DNA of 8,931 nt from CAYYMX01 sp964473045 (GTDB lineage: Bacteria > Pseudomonadota > Alphaproteobacteria > Methylaequorales > Methylaequoraceae), in contig CAYYMX010000060.1 in the NCBI GenBank assembly GCA_964473045.1, forward strand, positions 1-8,931, given 5' to 3'. The notes under the pieces were generated by a model. That model ran no database searches and was not told the origin of the DNA. It saw only the letters and a program-made list of their open reading frames with translations. Both the position numbers and the translations under genes were made by a program. Below, piece by piece: positions 6,164 to 8,931 of the stretch (the first letter of the stretch is position 1; every line of letters begins with the position of its first letter).

Positions 6164-6198
6164 TTAAAAAGTACTATAGAATTTTTTTGAATTATTCT

Positions 6199-6990
6199 CT
6201 ACTCAAATGATTTAAAATCAAATCCAGCAGCTTCTAAAACAAATTTAACTTTGCTCTTTCTTTTCTCATCAGACACAATATATTCATCAACTAATGAATC
6301 TAAAATCTTTTGATCTACATTCCTTTGCACTAGATCCATAAATTTTACTCCACCTAATTTATATTTTTCTTTCGTATTTACTCTTTCATAAAATTTGTCC
6401 CACTGAGATTTTCCTTCTGATGGATGAGTATGTTCCAATAAAATACCCTTTTTTTCTAATACCACACCATCTCTATAAGAAATCCATGAATGAAAATCAT
6501 CACAAAATAAGTGCTCTAATTCAGGATGAAAGATATAACCTAATTTTTGATATCTTATTTTTGAAACAATTAATCCCTTAATGATATAGTGTCTTCTTTC
6601 TTTCTCTTCACTACCATCACTAGTATTTAAAACAACTTCACTATCCCAATTAGCTGAATTAAAAATTGCTTCATCCCAGTTTTTCTCTGGTACTGTATCG
6701 TCAGTAGAAAGAATAATACATTTGCCTTTTGTAAATTTTGCCAAATAATTTGTTTTTACTACCAGTCCAATTGATTCTGGATGATAATAATCAATTAAAT
6801 TAGCATCTATTACTTTTTTAGCAAAAAAAAGGTCTTTATTTTTAGTATCGTAACAAGTTAGATATTCAATATTTTCTCTATTTTTTGACCTTTCCAACCA
6901 TACCTTCCTTATCTCTCTTGCTTGAGAAGGTCTACAAGTTGGGTGAATACATGAAATTTTTATTTTCTTCTCTTTCACATTATAATCCAT
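6199..6990 (-). CDS. Glycosyltransferase, GT-A-like (family 2-type)
   Basis: A 263-residue cytoplasmic protein with the look of a short GT-A glycosyltransferase. The N-terminal strand ISCIHPTCRPSQAREIRKVW (12-31) matches the opening of family 2-like enzymes of the IHPT-R-P type. A possible metal/nucleotide site is ILSTDDTVPEKNWDEAI (93-109), with the DD pair at 97-98. A second acidic site with a His motif lies at CDDFHSW (163-169) and LLEHTHPSEGKSQWD (184-198), in the place where GT-A enzymes carry acceptor and metal ligands. There are no transmembrane helices. The C-terminus (about 215-263) is charged and probably helical. Substrate and linkage cannot be assigned. The gene is divergent from the GT17 gene across a 136-nt spacer and has an exact sigma-54-type element 15 nt before its ATG. 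Confidence 0.75.
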   Translation of the reverse strand: MDYNVKEKKIKISCIHPTCRPSQAREIRKVWLERSKNRENIEYLTCYDTKNKDLFFAKKVIDANLIDYYHPESIGLVVKTNYLAKFTKGKCIILSTDDTVPEKNWDEAIFNSANWDSEVVLNTSDGSEEKERRHYIIKGLIVSKIRYQKLGYIFHPELEHLFCDDFHSWISYRDGVVLEKKGILLEHTHPSEGKSQWDKFYERVNTKEKYKLGGVKFMDLVQRNVDQKILDSLVDEYIVSDEKRKSKVKFVLEAAGFDFKSFE

Positions 6991-7004
6991 TTTTCTTGTT
7001 AATC

Positions 7005-7021
7005 AGCAAAAAAAGTGCCAA
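7005..7021 (-). promoter_or_regulatory. Sigma-54-type -24/-12 promoter for the GT-A-like glycosyltransferase gene
   Basis: On the - strand this reads TTGGCACTTTTTTTGCT: TGGCAC, five bases, TTGCT, with GG (7019-7018) and GC (7007-7006) ten bases apart, an exact match to the core of the sigma-54 (RpoN) consensus. The -12 element ends 15 nt before the ATG at 6990, and transcription would begin near 6994, giving a nearly leaderless message. No good sigma-70 -10 box is seen at the right distance from the TTGGCA. Confidence 0.5.
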
Positions 7022-7031
7022 ATTTTGATTA

Positions 7032-7065
7032 TTTTTCTCTTTAAAGAAAAAAGAATTATTTTTCT
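7032..7065. repeat. Alternating heptamer repeats between two divergent sigma-54-like promoters (possible activator site)
   Basis: TTTTTCT (7032-7038), its complement AGAAAAA (7045-7051) and TTTTTCT again (7059-7065) are spaced by 6 and 7 nt. The first pair makes an imperfect palindrome around TCTTTAAAGA (7038-7047). The position, upstream of both promoters, is where an enhancer-binding activator could bind. The composition is simple, so this remains a weak call. Confidence 0.3.
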
Positions 7066-7090
7066 AAAACCCTTAAAAACAATACTTTTG

Positions 7091-7107
7091 TTGGCATATT
7101 TATTGCT
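7091..7107 (+). promoter_or_regulatory. Sigma-54-type -24/-12 promoter for the GT17 gene
   Basis: Reads TTGGCATATTTATTGCT: TGGCAT, five bases, TTGCT, with GG (7093-7094) and GC (7105-7106) separated by ten bases. It differs from the TGGCAC-N5-TTGCW core at one position. The predicted start would be near 7118, nine bases before the ATG at 7127. It is the mirror partner of the element at 7005-7021 in the same divergent spacer. An ordinary sigma-70 reading (TTGGCA as -35) finds no good -10 box 16-18 nt downstream. Confidence 0.45.
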
Positions 7108-7126
7108 CAAAGTACCTAATTAAATT

Positions 7127-7954
7127 ATGAAAATTATTGACAGTTTTACTTTTTTTAACGAACTACATCTTCTAGATATTAGATTATCGATATTGGATGA
7201 TGTGGTAGATTATTTTGTTATTTCTGAAGCAAATATATCTTTTCGAGGCCAACCAAAACCTTTTAATTTTGAAGATAATTTTCAACAATTTAGTAAATAC
7301 AAAGACAAAATAATTTATTTGAAATGCAAACCAGAGACAAAAGATTTAGATTTTACAAAAAAAGATAAATATTATAACCCAAGTTCTCCTGCATGGAGAG
7401 TAGAAAATTCTCAAAGAGACTCCATTGCAAATGAACTAAAAAATTTCAGTGATGAAGATATTTTTTTTCAATCTGACCTCGATGAAATTTGGAACCCAAG
7501 CCTAGCAAGAGAAATGCGTTTTTTACCTACATTACCTGAACTATGCAGATTACAAATGAAGCACTGTAACTTTTACTTTAATTGCGTTGGCACTGGGAAA
7601 AAAAATAGCACTTGGCATCAGGCATATTTTGGGAAAGTCAATGTGCTAAAGAAAGTTGATAACTTATCTTACATCCGAACTAATTATAAAATACCTATTA
7701 TTAAGGATGGTGGATGGCATTTTTCCTATCTTGGAAATGTTAATCAATTAGCTCACAAAATATCTTCCTCTTCACATTCTGAATATGACACACCCTATTT
7801 TAAAAATAAAAAAAAGTTGAAGAATTGTATAGAAAAAGGAATAGATATTTTTGACAGAGATGATTTTGAATGGACATTTCAATCAATATCAAATTTTCCT
7901 AAGAAACTTCAACAAGAGTTCAAAAAGTACCCAGAATTTATTCGTGACATATAA
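7127..7954 (+). CDS. Glycosyltransferase family 17 protein (beta-1,4-GlcNAc transferase-like)
   Basis: A 275-residue protein of the GT17 family (Glyco_transf_17), named after the eukaryotic enzyme that adds bisecting beta-1,4-N-acetylglucosamine; bacterial members sit in surface-polysaccharide loci. Family features in order are: the N-terminal IDSFTFFNELHLLDIRL (4-20), VDYFVISEANISFRGQPKP (27-45) and YKDKIIYLK (58-66). After these come QRDSIANEL (96-104) and the acidic site DIFFQSDLDEIWNP (111-124), with DLDE at 117-120 as the likely metal/nucleotide site. The later GGWHFSYLG block (195-203), followed by HKISSSSHSEYD (210-221), is also diagnostic. There is no signal peptide or membrane segment, so it acts in the cytoplasm. 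The sugar and acceptor in bacteria are not known from sequence. It ends two bases from the convergent methyltransferase gene. Confidence 0.88.
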   Translation: MKIIDSFTFFNELHLLDIRLSILDDVVDYFVISEANISFRGQPKPFNFEDNFQQFSKYKDKIIYLKCKPETKDLDFTKKDKYYNPSSPAWRVENSQRDSIANELKNFSDEDIFFQSDLDEIWNPSLAREMRFLPTLPELCRLQMKHCNFYFNCVGTGKKNSTWHQAYFGKVNVLKKVDNLSYIRTNYKIPIIKDGGWHFSYLGNVNQLAHKISSSSHSEYDTPYFKNKKKLKNCIEKGIDIFDRDDFEWTFQSISNFPKKLQQEFKKYPEFIRDI

Positions 7955-7956
7955 AA

Positions 7957-8814
7957 TTAAATATTAATACTGAAAAGACTATTGCTCCACTTTTCTCCTA
8001 TCATCGTGTCTTTGCAATCAAAAATAAAAAAGTTTTGATGCAAATTTATAAAAAAATTTATGTTTTTCTTTTTATAATTTTTAGGAATTTTTAATTTCAA
8101 ACCTACTTTAGCAAATCCATAAGTATCTTTTTCAAAACCATCCACTTCATCACTTGATTCCTTAGTAAAAACACTCCAAACTTTACAGTTGTGAAGATAG
8201 AGGGTAATAGGTTTTATTTCATAACCTTGTATTAATTCTATTGGTGAACGACTCTGATGCTTTTTAGTCCATTTATAACCAGTATCATTTCTTTCATTCT
8301 TTTTAAAGTTTTTGGACTTTCTAACTATGAACGAGTTTTCAATTCCAGCAAGGCTCATCATTTTTCCATTTTTGCAATCAAAACCAGCATAAATTAAAAT
8401 TTGAAGAAAAACTGGCAAAATTGTAGATGCTATATGTCCTTCTACAAAACGCTCAGCTGGGTGCTTAGGGCCAGAAATAACAAGATCACCATCATCATGA
8501 AGGGTATCATATATTTTATCAAGAAACAGACCTTGATTTCTTTGGTGTTCTATTACATGAGAACAAAAAATCATGTCATATTTTTTATCAAATACAAATG
8601 TATTAAAATCACCTTTAAATTCTGCATCAGACTCATATTTATCAATAGTATCAACATTTAATCCAAATTTTCTCATTATTTTAGTGTGATTTCCTAATGC
8701 ACCACCAATATCCAAAACACTAAAATTTTTCTTGAATTTTTCTTTTGAAAGAAGGTATTCAACAAGTGCAAAACCACCAAAACTTAATTCTATTTTTTCC
8801 ATTGATAATGGCAT
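7957..8814 (-). CDS. Class I SAM-dependent methyltransferase
   Basis: A 285-residue Rossmann-fold methyltransferase (Methyltransf_11/23 type). SAM motif I is FSVLDIGGALGNHT (31-44), and the acidic residue that binds the ribose is in VDTIDKYES (54-62). Motif IV-like YDMIFCSHVIEH (79-90) is followed by FLDKIYDTLHDDGDLVISGP (97-116), the classic post-I layout with SHVIEH. The C-terminal half (about 120-285) is family-specific, aromatic and basic, and may bind the acceptor. The ATG at 8814 was chosen because the open frame fits; Met5 (8802) is an equally possible start, and neither has a Shine-Dalgarno. The target may be a sugar, given the neighbouring glycosyltransferases and FkbM protein, but a small molecule or quinone cannot be excluded. 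The gene lies 56 nt after the tRNA-Met gene in the same direction, with a sigma-54-like element between them. Confidence 0.85.
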   Translation of the reverse strand: MPLSMEKIELSFGGFALVEYLLSKEKFKKNFSVLDIGGALGNHTKIMRKFGLNVDTIDKYESDAEFKGDFNTFVFDKKYDMIFCSHVIEHQRNQGLFLDKIYDTLHDDGDLVISGPKHPAERFVEGHIASTILPVFLQILIYAGFDCKNGKMMSLAGIENSFIVRKSKNFKKNERNDTGYKWTKKHQSRSPIELIQGYEIKPITLYLHNCKVWSVFTKESSDEVDGFEKDTYGFAKVGLKLKIPKNYKKKNINFFINLHQNFFIFDCKDTMIGEKWSNSLFSINI

Positions 8815-8825
8815 AATTACAATTT

Positions 8826-8842
8826 AGCAAAATTCATACCAT
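8826..8842 (-). promoter_or_regulatory. Sigma-54-like -24/-12 element in front of the methyltransferase gene
   Basis: On the - strand it reads ATGGTATGAATTTTGCT. The GG (8840-8839) and GC (8828-8827) are exactly ten bases apart, the TTGCT at -12 is perfect, and G and A follow at consensus positions 8 and 9. It departs from the consensus in the -24 box (TGGTAT instead of TGGCAC). It ends 11 nt before the ATG at 8814, and the predicted start is near 8815. A competing sigma-70 reading is TTGAAT (8865-8860) with TATGGT (8843-8838) at 16 nt spacing. Confidence 0.35.
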
Positions 8843-8870
8843 AGAAAACACTTATAAAAATTCAAAGAAA

Positions 8871-8931
8871 TGGTAGCGGAGGAGGGACTTGAACCCCCGA
8901 CACGCGGATTATGATTCCGCTGCTCTAACCA
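8871..8931 (-). tRNA. tRNA-Met(CAU), elongator type, 5' end outside window
   Basis: The last 61 bases of a tRNA gene. CCA is encoded at 8873-8871, with discriminator A at 8874. The 3' acceptor strand CTCCGCT precedes it, and the T arm is GGGGG-TTCAAGT-CCCTC. The anticodon arm is GCGGA-ATCATAA-TCCGC with anticodon CAT at 8913-8911. The end of the D loop and its stem (GGTTAGAGCA) is also present; about 16 bases of the 5' end are missing. The anticodon stem lacks the three G-C pairs of initiator tRNA, so it is not tRNA-fMet. The arms look like the elongator tRNA-Met of alphaproteobacteria rather than the lysidine-modified tRNA-Ile, which shares the CAT anticodon. The encoded CCA is also consistent with a bacterial gene. 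Confidence 0.92.

Noticed and set aside
8401..8661. A + strand open frame inside the methyltransferase gene.
   Set aside because: It is antisense to the SAM-binding motifs; its product is rich in Ile/Lys/Phe without domain features.
8871..8931. The tRNA as initiator tRNA-fMet or as tRNA-Ile with a lysidine-modified CAU anticodon.
   Set aside because: The three G-C pairs of initiator anticodon stems are absent, and the arm sequences look like alphaproteobacterial elongator tRNA-Met; only the missing 5' part prevents a full check.
8871..8931. An attachment-site duplication of the tRNA 3' end elsewhere in the window.
   Set aside because: No second copy of the T-arm/acceptor sequence was found by reading both strands, and no integrase or transposase gene is present.
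1..8931. CRISPR arrays, insertion sequences and long tandem repeats.
   Set aside because: No regularly spaced direct repeats, terminal inverted repeats with a transposase, or tandem arrays were seen; the only repeats are short dyads in spacers.

Overview
This is AT-rich DNA (about 28-30 % G+C by eye) with very short intergenic spacers and many ATGA/TAATG overlaps. The partial tRNA at the right edge looks like an alphaproteobacterial elongator tRNA-Met(CAU). Together with the compact layout this points to a streamlined AT-rich alphaproteobacterium, probably marine (Pelagibacterales or another low-G+C group); I cannot fix the lineage further. A run of exactly ten N (1627-1636) shows the window comes from a scaffolded draft assembly.

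Left region (1-2293, + strand): the C-terminal end of an aldehyde dehydrogenase, a strong hairpin, a DUF485 (YjcH-like) small membrane protein, and an ActP-type acetate/sodium symporter gene. The symporter gene is split by an apparent deletion of about 32 nt with a frameshift near 1367-1383, and also carries the N gap. A small helix-turn-helix protein follows at once. An aldehyde dehydrogenase beside DUF485-ActP suggests C2 aldehyde/acetate use, with the small HTH protein as a possible local regulator.

Middle region (2296-5262, - strand, read right to left): a tight run of five genes. Two are small exported proteins of unknown function with look-alike signal peptides. They are followed by a glycine-zipper lipoprotein related to the 17-kDa surface-antigen family, the peroxide-stress protein YaaA, and a membrane-anchored DPM1/DPG-synthase-like family 2 glycosyltransferase. 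The glycosyltransferase converges on the HTH gene with a 2-nt gap.

Right region (5375-8931): four genes for surface glycans or other sugar-containing products: an FkbM-type methyltransferase, a GT-A-like glycosyltransferase, a GT17-family glycosyltransferase and a class I SAM methyltransferase, bordered by the tRNA-Met gene. This looks like the edge of a variable envelope-glycan region.

The most interesting signal is regulatory. Three of these four genes have, just upstream of the start codon, a match to the -24/-12 promoter of sigma-54 (GG-N10-GC with TTGCT at -12). One is an exact TGGCAC-N5-TTGCT. Two of them sit back to back in the divergent spacer 6991-7126, with alternating TTTTTCT/AGAAAAA heptamers between them that could be an activator site. 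This would place a glycan cassette under an activator-dependent sigma factor, which is unexpected because sigma-54 is, to my knowledge, absent from typical Pelagibacter genomes.
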